NCBI GenBank assembly: GCA_964019135.1
Contig: OZ025250.1
Coordinates: 54,063,357-54,127,356 of the forward strand
Length of the DNA: 64,000 nt
Direction: 5' to 3'
Source of the DNA: Arenicola marina
Lineage: Eukaryota > Annelida > Polychaeta > Arenicolidae
Shown here: in pieces, positions 55,941-64,000 of the stretch
How the letters are laid out: each line of letters opens with the position of its first letter
How positions within the stretch are numbered: the first letter of the stretch is position 1
The notes under the pieces: generated by a model
Told to the model about the DNA's origin: nothing
What the model saw: the letters and a program-made list of their open reading frames with translations, nothing else
The model's database searches: none
Translations under genes and position numbers: made by a program

Positions 55941-56558
55941 CCGTCGCCAACGTCATTGCCGCCAGAGGTGCCCGGTACACATGCTCGTTAACCTCCTGGC
56001 CCATGTGTTAAAGAAGAGGGTCGCAGTGGCGCTCTGGCACGTCGAGTCTAGCGTACATCGTGCTGGTTTTGTGGCGAATTTTCGTTGCCGTTAGAAGGTG
56101 CACTTCGCGCACACTTGCCTTCCTGCTCACGGAGTTTATGGCATGATAGCCAATGACATGATCAGGCGAATTTTGTGAATATGGAAACAGATACTGGTTG
56201 GTAGGCAGAACACCAGCGGCAGACCTCACCTCCGGGTCCGCCAGCTTACGCAGACCCTGGACAACGTCGCTCGGTATGAGGACTGACACCATGTGGTTGT
56301 TGCCTTTACCTGCCTGGTAGGCAATCTTGTCGTTCTGGATGAGGTACTTTTCCAACGGGTCATTAATCGTGTTGGCCTCTCCCTTATCGATCCAGGCGCC
56401 ATTAGCCGCGTCTTGCCACTCACGTATCTGATCCGGCTTCCGCAGCTTGATCTGCTTTGGGCTGCATTTTGAATGAGATATCTAAATCCCAGCTTTAGCC
56501 CAACTTTGACACACTCGTCGCCCTTTGTGAGATCTTCAATTGCCTGTTCCATGGCCAC
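55941..56558 (-). pseudogene. Tyrosine recombinase of a different family, broken
   Basis: The main frame (from about 56460 leftward) includes IREWQDAANGAWIDKGEAN, NHMVSVLIPSDVVQGLRKLA and YHAINSVSRKASVREV. The C-terminal YR block LTATKIRHKTSTMYARLDVP is followed, after an in-frame TAA near 56010, by HMGQEVNEHVYRAPL. The R-H-K-T pair and the Y in NEHVYR align with the second Arg and Tyr nucleophile of YR proteins, but the usual MGH His is Gln here. A frameshift near 56465 separates the upstream segment (EQAIEDLTKGDECVKVGLKL). It shares no close similarity with the other YR genes of the window and belongs to a family common in invertebrate genomes. Non-functional. Confidence 0.7.
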
Positions 56559-56699
56559 GAAATGCTCTCTGCAGAATTATGACGGCAAGAAACTGGAACG
56601 GCCCCAGTCTTGCTGTCAGGCTAATGGTTACTTCATATGAAGATGGGCATGGGTAATGTAATGCATTGTTGACTTTCTGTGGTAGATTTCGTACAGTAA

Positions 56700-57115
56700 C
56701 CGACTGGGGGACCAGCGCCGAGGCCAAATCCATACAAAAGAAACCTCTATACAAGCAAGTGGGGAACCAGCTCCTAGGCCAACTCCATACAAAACAAAAA
56801 TTTATACAAGTGAGTGGGGGACCAGCTCCGAGGCCAACTTCATACAAAAGAAACATTTATACAGGTGAGTGGGGGACCAGCTCCGAGGCCAACTCCATAC
56901 CAAATAAACATTTATAAAGGTGCGTGGGGGACCAGCGCCGAGGCCAAATCCATACAAAAGAAACCTCTATACAAGCGAGTGGGGGACCAGCTCCGAGGCC
57001 AAGTCCATACAAAACAAACATTTATACAAGTGAGTGGGGGACCAGCCCCGAGGCCAACTCCATACAAAAGCAACATCTATACAAGTGAGTGGGGGACCAG
57101 CTCCGAGGCCAATCA
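56700..57115. repeat. 55-bp minisatellite, about 7.5 units
   Basis: accagctccgaggccaactc, then catacaaaacaaacatttat, then acaagtgagtggggg repeats at 56711, 56766, 56821, 56876, 56931, 56986, 57041 and 57096, always 55 bases apart. Period 55 makes the ORFs through it change frame each unit, so the overlapping ORFs are artefacts. Confidence 0.97.
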
Positions 57116-57119
57116 AATG

Positions 57120-57325
57120 AAAAACCGGGCCTGGGTGACCTAACTATCTACAGGCACTTGGGTGCCGGGACTAGGGTGACTCTACCGGGCCTTGGGTGAC
57201 ACGAAACCGGGGCTTGGGTTAATCTACCGGGGCTTGTGTGACACGGGACCGGGGCTTGGGTGACTAAAATGGGGCTTTGGGTGATTAAAGTGGGGCTTCG
57301 GGTTCTTGGTCACCCCGAGCCCCAA
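57120..57325. repeat. Cluster of the ggggcttgggtgac motif
   Basis: About nine variants of (c)cgggg(c/a)ttgggtgac in tandem at irregular 17-30 base spacing, ending with one inverted copy (gtcaccccgagccccaattg). This is the same motif as in 36.5-48.2 kb and borders the 3' end of the five-exon YR gene. Confidence 0.9.
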
Positions 57326-57417
57326 TTGTGCCCGAAAATATTGGCCACGTAGACACCACCATTACACAGTCCTGTTCATTACAATTAATGAAGCCTAACC
57401 CTCACACCATTACATTA

Positions 57418-59860
57418 CTAACGCTGTGAATACAGAGTGCGCAGTTTATCCGCTATTCTCTGCATCCCGTATTGGTGTACGAGGATTTCTAGGGCGGGGA
57501 TCTGCGACATTTGTATGCGGATAAGTCGCCGTGTGATGTCGTACGTGGGCTTCGCCAGTTCCTCCGCAAACGTCTTCTGGAGGAGAGCCACGTCCTCTAG
57601 GCTGTACCGAGCCCTCCGGCCATATTGACTTGGCGGTATGACCGACACGCCGGAGATGGCGAAGGAGCTGGCATCGGCGTCCGAGTTAGTCGTCTATAAA
57701 TGAAAATACACAAAAGAAAGTCATTACATGGCAGTCGCAATGAATAGTGAAGAAGTACTTAAATTCAGTAATTGGAAAAAAATCATGAATATTTCGTTTA
57801 CTGGGCGGTCCGCGCAGCCTGTATTCAGCCAGGGTTCAACACAGGTGGTTGTTGTCTCCGCAGGTAACTAAAAAGCCCCAAAAACATGGTCACCGAAGGA
57901 TACACCCTAAATATTGACGCGATAAAAATCATCCTTATAAACACCCCGAAAATTGCTCGTTGCTTACCGGTAATTGACGAGACGTTGAGGACTTGAAGGT
58001 CGCTGCCGGCAGAGCCGAGGTCGCGGACGCCTGAGGCTGTGTAAGAAAAAGATAATATTTATCAAAGTAATGAGTGCATAGTGACCTAAATAGCGTGACA
58101 AATATATATGTAAAATTAAATAAAGTGAAATATTTCTCTCAAGCAATATTACACTCACCATGGCACAAGTCGTGGGGAGGGCCTCCTCGCGGTCCACCGA
58201 GGTGGGGTCGACCGGGTCTGGAAGTCTCTTGTCTTGGAGTCCAGGATAGTAGGGACGTGTCGACGTGGACATCTCCTCTGGCTGAGTCCCCACGGGGGTT
58301 GATGTGACGGTGGCTGATGTCTGTGTGTAGAAAAGGAAATATTAAGCAAGGCTATTTATGCATCGTCATGAAGTGTCTATGTCGAGTATAAGTAAATAAA
58401 AGATTAAAAAATCCTTACTAACCACCTCGTAAGTTCTTACCTCGCCAGGGTTCATCCGTCGGTGGACCCGCACTGCCACCGCGTCCTTGAGCAGCGGGTT
58501 GTAGTGACGCTGCTGTGTAGCCACTGAGTGTGTCATCGCGGTGGCCAGGTCTGCCATCTCTTGGGGCGTGCGCTTTTCTTTGTGACCCTGTAATGAATAA
58601 TAGAAGACATAATGTATAAGTCCAAGCAATATTGGTCAATCAATACATTAAATAGTAATAACATAAGAATTTTTGAACTCTGCGCCATGTATTATGATGT
58701 ATGTACCTGAAGAACTCTCGTCTTTCGGACGAGGCTCGTCGTCGGCAGGATGGCCTTGCCTGTCGAGTCTTTTGGCAGTTGAATCCCCTGCTCATGGAAG
58801 CCGTCCCGGAGGACCTTTGCAGGCCAGTTGGTCGGCATCTGCACGCCCAGGACGGTGCAGAAGAACCATGTCTCCGTGTCCGGCTGGTTCGCGGGGGGGA
58901 CTACACGGTTCCGAATCTGTAGATAGTCCTCCAGCAAACCATAGTACACTGGGCCCAGGACCAAACGGGCAGGGCCGTGCTCCTGGGCGGTCTTATGGTG
59001 CTGGATTTTCAGGACACATTCTTCGCCGATGAAGACTCGGGTGTCCCAATCCCGCATGTTGAAGTTCGTCAAGGGACCGGCGCGCTGGGCGTTGGACATG
59101 AGTATGTTGAGCGCGACGTAATCTCGTACTGTGCAGAAGTCTGCAGTGGTGGGGCAATCCTGTGCCTTCGTCGCTGCCACCAGAGGGACTACGCGCCTGT
59201 GCACGCCGAAGTCCATGTGGGACTCCAGGACATCGGCGGCGTGGACGGTGGCCTCCTCGCGCATCAGTCTGGCGGTCGAACGGCGGCCCCTGGTGGAGTG
59301 GACCCACCGAGAAATCCGAGATCGCGCCTCCTCACAGAAGGTGGGACTTAGGATCCTGCCGCCCTCCACTTTCAGCATTGCAAAACAATGCTGAAGGGCG
59401 GTCAGGTACACCACCATGTTGGACGCGGACTGTTGATCTTGAATTTGTTTGATAAGTCCGCCAACCTTTACCACACTTGGGTAATCAATCAAATGTTTGG
59501 CCTTGCCGCCCAGTGAAGTGACTATGCGCTCTACGGCGTGTCGGTACTGCGCACACCGAGCGAGCCGCCGTCGCAGGACAGCAGCCAGGCCTCCAGCCCA
59601 TCAAGGCGGCAGTCGTATCCGGGACAAGTTCTGCGGCTGGGCGCATACGCACGACCGCTTCCGGAGCGACTCCCGGCGTCAGGATTCGTGGAGCGGCCGC
59701 GCGCACAACTTTCCGTTCAACAACTTGCCGCACGTGTGGGGCCTGTGGCTGGCCGGCGTCTTCATACCCCTCTTCTTCATACTGGTCCGCCTCTTCGTCT
59801 TCGTCTAGGTCGAATTGGCCGGTGGCCAATTCGTGGTCCTTCGGTGTGATGCGTCGTCTT
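57418..59860 (-). CDS. Five-exon tyrosine recombinase gene, all introns phase 0
   Basis: Exons: 58707 to about 59860, 58441-58587, 58159-58320, 57968-58036, 57418-57693, with stop TAG at 57418-57420. Every donor is gt(a/g)-type, every acceptor ends in ag, and all four junctions keep one frame. Exon 1 encodes an acidic start (DLDEDEEADQYEEEGYED), then RRRLARCAQYRHAVER, a core-binding domain, catalytic Arg in NAQRAGPLTNF, Lys in IQHHKTAQ and Arg in SLVRKTRVLQ. Exon 2 has the His/Tyr box MTHSVATQQRHY. Exons 3-5 add a Ser/Thr/Pro-rich linker and a helical tail ending RIADKLRTLYSQR. The acidic part and the core-binding domain are in different frames, so one frameshift lies near 59600. No ATG is present at the position homologous to the 42386 start (RRITPKD is visible). 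It is probably a recently active but now damaged Crypton-like recombinase. Confidence 0.78.
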
Positions 59861-60540
59861 CAATTCTAGGGTTGAATTGATGCCGACCTTACACCGGAGC
59901 AGCTGTTATAGGACGATCCCGATAGAGCACCGACTTCCCATTGGATTGGGTCTTTAGCCAATCCCGTCCTGGAAATCCGGCGGATGGCCGGGAATCCCAC
60001 GCTACAGTACGAGAGGGAGAGTCTTAATTATAAATATCCTCAACTAAATATCCTCAACGAATCGGCGCCTGGTCCCTGCCTGATACGATAGGGGTTTGTC
60101 CCAGGAATATTAGGGTGCGAGGATGAAACGCAATATATGTCTCTCACGGAGTCGCTGACCCCACATTGACCGATAATGACCTGTATTCCCCGGTAGTCAC
60201 CTTTAATCACTCCCTAGAAGTGTGGAGTGGGGGGGGGGGGGGGAGCGAGGGGTTCGTGGGAACGAGGGGTTCGTGGGAACGAGTAGCAAGAGACAGACCA
60301 TACTTTTTTCAAAGGGTGTGATATATGTCTTTGAAGTCGTGGCTGACCCCACATTGACCGGTAATGACCTAGCCTATTATTCTAGGAGGCTTCTAGCGAC
60401 GCCCGGATTTACGACGTCCTGGAAGCAGCTGTCGAGGGGGGTGGGGGGGGGGGGGGTTGGGCATGGTGAAGGGGAGCGAGGTCAGCCGGGGTTGATGACA
60501 ACGCGTAGCAACGGGTAGCAACTGGTAGCCAAATGTTTTT
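59861..60540 (-). promoter_or_regulatory. 5' flank of YR element, copy of 42387-43218
   Basis: Contains the same blocks in the same order as the flank at 42.4-43.2 kb, ending in agcaacgggtagcaactggt. Contains G17 and G15 runs near 60225 and 60440 that are also present, with different lengths, in the other copy. Confidence 0.75.
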
Positions 60541-60567
60541 TAATTTTAATTTTTTTTTTGCTCTTTG

Positions 60568-60955
60568 TTACCCTTTTGGCAGGGCTTCCAGTGTCTTCAG
60601 CTTATCCTGGTCCAAAGCTCCTCTTCCTTTGCCGTCTGTGGCCTTGGCGCTGTATTTACCACTGAGGGAGTGGTCCTTCAGTTCCCCTTTTGTGAAGACC
60701 CGGAAGGTGAGGCATTTCAACACCTCCTGGGTATTGTCGGGAGTATAGTGGGCTACTGCCGCCTTGTGGCTGGAGATGGTTTGCCCATTAACCTGCTCCT
60801 CAGGTGTCGTTGGTGGTTGGTCGGCGTTGGCGCTGACCGTGGATGCTCCACGGACATAGTCTTCAAGTTTACGGTGCTTCCTCCGTAAACTGCGGAGGTC
60901 TTCCTTCGTCTCCCTCAGCTCCCTCTCCAGTTTTTTGATGGGTTCTCTGTTCGAT
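60568..60955 (-). CDS. Terminal exon: coiled coil plus BEN-like domain
   Basis: After the acceptor tacttttag the minus strand is open for 128 codons without any ATG, to TAA at 60568-60570. It starts NREPIKKLERELRETKEDL (charged heptad-like coiled coil), then a Thr/Gln-rich linker, then FRVFTKGELKDHSLSGKYSA ... RGALDQDKLKTLEAL. The pattern F-(S/T)-x-x-E-L-x-x-x-S-x-x-G ... LD-x-x-K-x-x-x-L is that of BEN domains, which mediate DNA binding and protein contacts in chromatin factors and some transposon proteins. The domain is C-terminal here, as in many BEN proteins. It starts directly beside the shared 5' flank of the YR element. It may be the last exon of the CXC gene to its right or an independent gene. 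Confidence 0.6.
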
Positions 60956-62920
60956 CTAAAAGTAATTGCGATTAATGTTCAACAGTGCGTATAACATATC
61001 TAACAAGGCGAAGAGCACGCTATGCATAACACACATATACTTCATTTCAATCAAACGTACAAATACGAGATAAGGAAAGAACCCCATGATATAGCACCGA
61101 TTGGCACTTATTTTTTTACTCTCCCATATTATATAAATATTCGAACTCCTTCGCCTGGTTAAATTTGACATGATTAACAAACCGGAACTTGCATCCACGT
61201 CGCTTGGGGCGAAAATCGCAGGTTTTATCGTTTCATCTTGGTGCCCGCAATTGCTCAGACACAGGCATTTTATTTCTACCAATTTATGAGCCATATGGTT
61301 ATCCCACATGTTAGTGATACAATCTGCCTTCTTATTCTTCAACGGCTATGCTATCTTAACTTTATTGATTAATTCACCCAAATGGTGGCGTATAAAGGAT
61401 TATAGATTAAAAGGATTAAACAGCTCATCATACCTCTTCTAATATAGGATCATATCTCCAGACTGTAAAGGATTTGAGTAAAGTCGACCACAGCTGATCC
61501 AGTGCCGGTATTCACTTTCCATATCGTCACCTCTGTTAACCAGTCCTAAAAATAGATGAAAGTTAAAGTTTCGTTAATGTCGTAAGCATGCTTCATATAT
61601 CAATGCGTGTATAATTATTGCCAGGGATGAAAATGAAATCGAATTTGGTATTTCCGTTTACTGCGGATCCCGCTGAACCAGATTTACTTATGACAACAGG
61701 AAACTTATGGTATGAGTTTGCCAAACGTGAGTGGCTTATTCGCTTACATATGCTAGTGTATGGCATCCTCAATAACAGAATGACCAGCACAGAATTCGCA
61801 CATGATATATGAGCCTTGCACCTTGAGTGTCGATTTGGCAATAAGGAATGTCGGCCGAGGGTCCTCTCTTGAAGGTAGAGACTTGTGACAACATAGGTGC
61901 CAATTCCTGTTGAGCAAAGATAATGCAGACACACATAAGGACCACTTGGAATATTCGTGTACTGCATGTGTGGCGCTTCAAGCGAAATACTTTAGGAATC
62001 ACATCCCATGAGTCGGCAATATGGTTAGGCCGTTGTTCGAAACTCCCATGGAGGCTTGGACGGTTTGGGTAGGGGTAAAAATGCAGGCCCGGTGTATGTA
62101 TACAAGTAAAGTATCAATTTGAAATTACACTTTTTGACCTTTTCTAATGTTTAATGTTCAAATGATTCAATAATGTCACAACAAAATCCCATGTAAATGA
62201 CATTCGATTACGCGCGGTAAAATGATTTCCGGGCTACAACCATACTTCATTTTATAGGCGAATGTGCGACCCCCAGCAATTATCCGCTAACATGATTAGC
62301 TGCTAGTAAATTACTGAGCAACAAGCATCACATGAAGTGAGTAAATGAATTTGGAAAATGTTAGTGCTGACGGTCGTTGTACGTGTTATTGACGACGGAA
62401 CGGATTGAAAGTTATTACGTGACAATTATCGTGGCTTATAATTACTTAATTATATGACATTAACACTTCAACAAGAGTCAACAAGAATGTACTGCAGATA
62501 AAATTCGCATCTCTAACAGCCTAAGTTCGGTGTATTCTGGCCTGGCCCAAGCACCTGCTGGAGTGCACTACCTGTATGGCGAGAGCATGGCTTGTAATGA
62601 AAGAAGTGATCATTACAGAAAACGTTTCCACTGGCAATGAACTCCTTAATTAAACAAGCGTTTCATACTCTCAATAAACATCATTGATTGCAGGTCTTGG
62701 CTTTTCCTGCGACAGCTACTGAAGTTAGATAGCGTACTAAACCGTACATGCCTTTGTCTCAGTTGAAATTTTGTCCAGCAAAATTTGCAAAAATTCCAAG
62801 CTGCCGTTCATCATTTCAACGCCTGTGTGATCACTCTCCCAGTCTAGTGAGGAGCACAAGGTAACGAAGTGAAGATCCACTTCTCCCTCGTCCCTTGCTG
62901 TCGGCTGTACAATGGAACAT
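60956..62920. other. Intronic or intergenic sequence; one possible exon at 61450-61545
   Basis: 61450-61545 (minus) begins at a ttttag acceptor and reads DWLTEVTIWKVNTGTGSAVV then DFTQILYSLEI before TGA. It could be an exon of the gene with the CXC exon, but no matching donor is evident. Other ORFs in the stretch are featureless. Confidence 0.3.
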
Positions 62921-62924
62921 CATA

Positions 62925-63108
62925 CACGAGTTCAGTTGTCATGCACGAGTTCAGTTGCCATACACGAGTTCAGTTGTCATGCACGAGTTCAGTTGCCATA
63001 CACGAGTTCAGTTGCCATACACGAGTTCAGTTGTCATGCACGGGTTCAGTTGTCATACACGAGTTCAGTTGCCATACACGAGTTCAGTTGTCATACACGA
63101 GTCCAGAA
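62925..63108. repeat. 19-bp minisatellite, 10 units
   Basis: cacgagttcagttgccata / cacgagttcagttgtcatg repeats exactly every 19 bases from 62925 to 63096. Since 19 is not a multiple of 3, all three plus frames read the same peptide repeat in turn (for example HEFSCHTRVQLSYTSSVV). The overlapping ORFs here are therefore artefacts. Confidence 0.97.
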
Positions 63109-63316
63109 AATATGCTCATTCGTGGCATTATAGATAGTGAGATAGATCACTCCGAATTAGCTTTGGCAGATAATGATGCCATTCCATCTATGTTGTCGCT
63201 TGTGGGATGCATCGATACAATTAAATGGAGCAGTACACTGTTTCAGAGCATAAACCCACTAAATGCTCACATCTGTCAACTTGGTATAGTAATTATGTCA
63301 GATATGCAATCATTAC

Positions 63317-63496
63317 CTGGCTCATGAACGTATTTGTGGCCTTTATGAGCTGTTTTAGCGGCTGCAGAATCAAACCGCTGGTCTCGCTGTCCACAAGTAC
63401 GTTGATCGGGTGGAAAGCACGTAGCAGGGTGAGGACGGCCGCCGCATAGCATCGATTTCCGCCGCTCATGTACCCCGGGTCGCTTGGCAGATTTGT
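63317..63496 (-). CDS. Exon with ubiquitin-specific-protease-like Cys box
   Basis: Bounded by ttcag (acceptor) and gtaatg (donor), 180 nt, phase 0/0. It encodes DPGYMSGGNRCYAAAVLTLL then RAFHPINVLVDSETSG, a helical segment and TFMSQ. GGNRCYAAAVLTLL resembles the catalytic-Cys box of C19 peptidases (G-N-T-C-Y-x-N-S-x-L-Q-x-L), with Cys in the nucleophile position at the start of a helix. The His box cannot be identified in the window, so the assignment is tentative. It follows the CXC exon in frame. Confidence 0.5.
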
Positions 63497-63652
63497 CTGA
63501 AATACAAGTGTAATACAGACAGTATCAATAAATAATAGTTCAGGACTCAACTATTGGAGGAAAATGATGGTTATAGCAACAAAATATGTAAATGCTGATC
63601 CTACGAAAGTAATTTGGCTAGTGGTGTAGGCATGTTTGATCATCATACTTAC

Positions 63653-63844
63653 ATCGCTGGACGTTCGCCCTTTCCTGTTGTGACAGGGAAGTTTCCTCTT
63701 TTGGCAGAGACAATTTCGCGAGCACAGTTGTTGGGCCTTGACGCATTTGCACTTCTTTTCGCACTTTGTAGACCGGCACGAGCAGGAGGCCGAGGTGCCG
63801 TCTACCGGTGGGCCATACTTGTGTGCATAGGTTCGGAGGCTGAT
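63653..63844 (-). CDS. CXC (cysteine-rich zinc-binding) domain exon
   Basis: A 192-nt exon (acceptor ttccag, donor gtaagt, phase 0/0) encoding 64 residues. The core SCSCRSTKCEKKCKCVKA, then CSRNCLCQKRKLPCHNRKG, has nine cysteines with spacing C-x-C-x4-C-x3-C-x-C-x6-C-x3-C-x-C-x6-C, the pattern of CXC/CRC-type zinc clusters. Such domains bind DNA in tesmin/MSL2-type factors and also occur in integrase- and transposase-related proteins of invertebrates. The next exon (63317-63496) joins in frame. The gene continues beyond the right edge upstream, and possibly ends at the BEN exon at 60.57 kb. Confidence 0.75.
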
Positions 63845-63862
63845 CTGGAAAATGAGTGACAT

Positions 63863-64000
63863 ATTCTTTAAGGGGGAGGTTTGGTTATTTCATATAATTG
63901 CATAGTCAGCAGCAGCACTCTGCCGGCAATTTAAAGTGAGCCATGCGCAGTGGCCCTCCCAAGCATGAGGAACGGGTCATCGCTGATGACCGGCGTAAGT
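63863..64000. other. Right edge, no recognised feature
   Basis: Too short to interpret. Upstream intron or exon of the CXC gene is expected here. Confidence 0.3.

Noticed and set aside
56536-57143. ORFs on both strands over 56.5-57.1 kb
   Set aside because: Generated by the 55-bp minisatellite.
58973-59452. Several ORFs of 87-124 codons on both strands over the recombinase exon
   Set aside because: GC-rich shadows of the conserved recombinase frame on the minus strand.
62869-63327. Three overlapping plus-strand ORFs with His-Glu-Phe-Ser-Cys repeats
   Set aside because: A 19-bp tandem repeat reads the same peptide in all three frames in turn. No protein constraint is implied.

Overview
This 64 kb window comes from an animal genome, most likely a marine invertebrate; I cannot name the phylum. 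The reasons are spliceosomal introns (GT-AG), tRNA-derived SINEs, animal-type transposase families, short TTAGGG tracts, and low-density coding broken by very many tandem and dispersed repeats. I see no bacterial-style operon, rRNA, CRISPR array or confident tRNA gene. No complete, recognisable host housekeeping gene is present.

Layout. 0-2.6 kb: a decayed Ty3/gypsy-type LTR retrotransposon on the minus strand (gag with zinc knuckles, DTG protease, split reverse transcriptase, RNase H). 3.9-6.96 kb: a 60-unit, indel-free 51-bp minisatellite. 7-24 kb: repeats only, including TIR-flanked (MITE-like) candidates, SINEs, minisatellites, tandem duplications and poly-purine/pyrimidine tracts. 27.9-35.6 kb: a minus-strand cluster of intron-rich tyrosine recombinase (YR) genes. 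The best one (31.67-35.63 kb) can be followed through 11 exons in one continuous frame and carries two N-terminal C2H2 zinc fingers, a core-binding domain and the R, K, R, H, Y catalytic positions. 36-48.4 kb: a repeat field built from a dispersed GGGGCTTGGGTGAC-type motif, interstitial TTAGGG tracts and several duplicated blocks. It surrounds a second type of YR-related gene (40.76-42.39 kb) that has lost the recombinase domain. 49-52.4 kb: an unidentified three-exon gene end and fragments of a DDE (MULE-like) and a piggyBac transposase. 55.9-56.6 kb: a broken YR of another family. 57.4-59.9 kb: a five-exon YR gene with all introns in phase 0. It shares about 0.7 kb of 5' flank and an N-terminal peptide with the 40.8-42.4 kb copy, so the two are copies of one mobile unit. 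60.6-63.85 kb: exons with a coiled coil plus BEN-like domain, a possible ubiquitin-protease-like Cys box and a CXC zinc-binding domain, perhaps one gene running off the right edge.

The unifying theme is repeated capture or expansion of multi-exon tyrosine recombinase genes. At least five YR-related loci lie in 32 kb, all on the minus strand and in at least three architectures: C2H2-fingered, acidic-linker with C-terminal tail, and a third unrelated family. Most exons were found by matching splice sites, intron phase and homology among the copies rather than by ATG-to-stop ORFs. First exons and start codons are therefore mostly unassigned.
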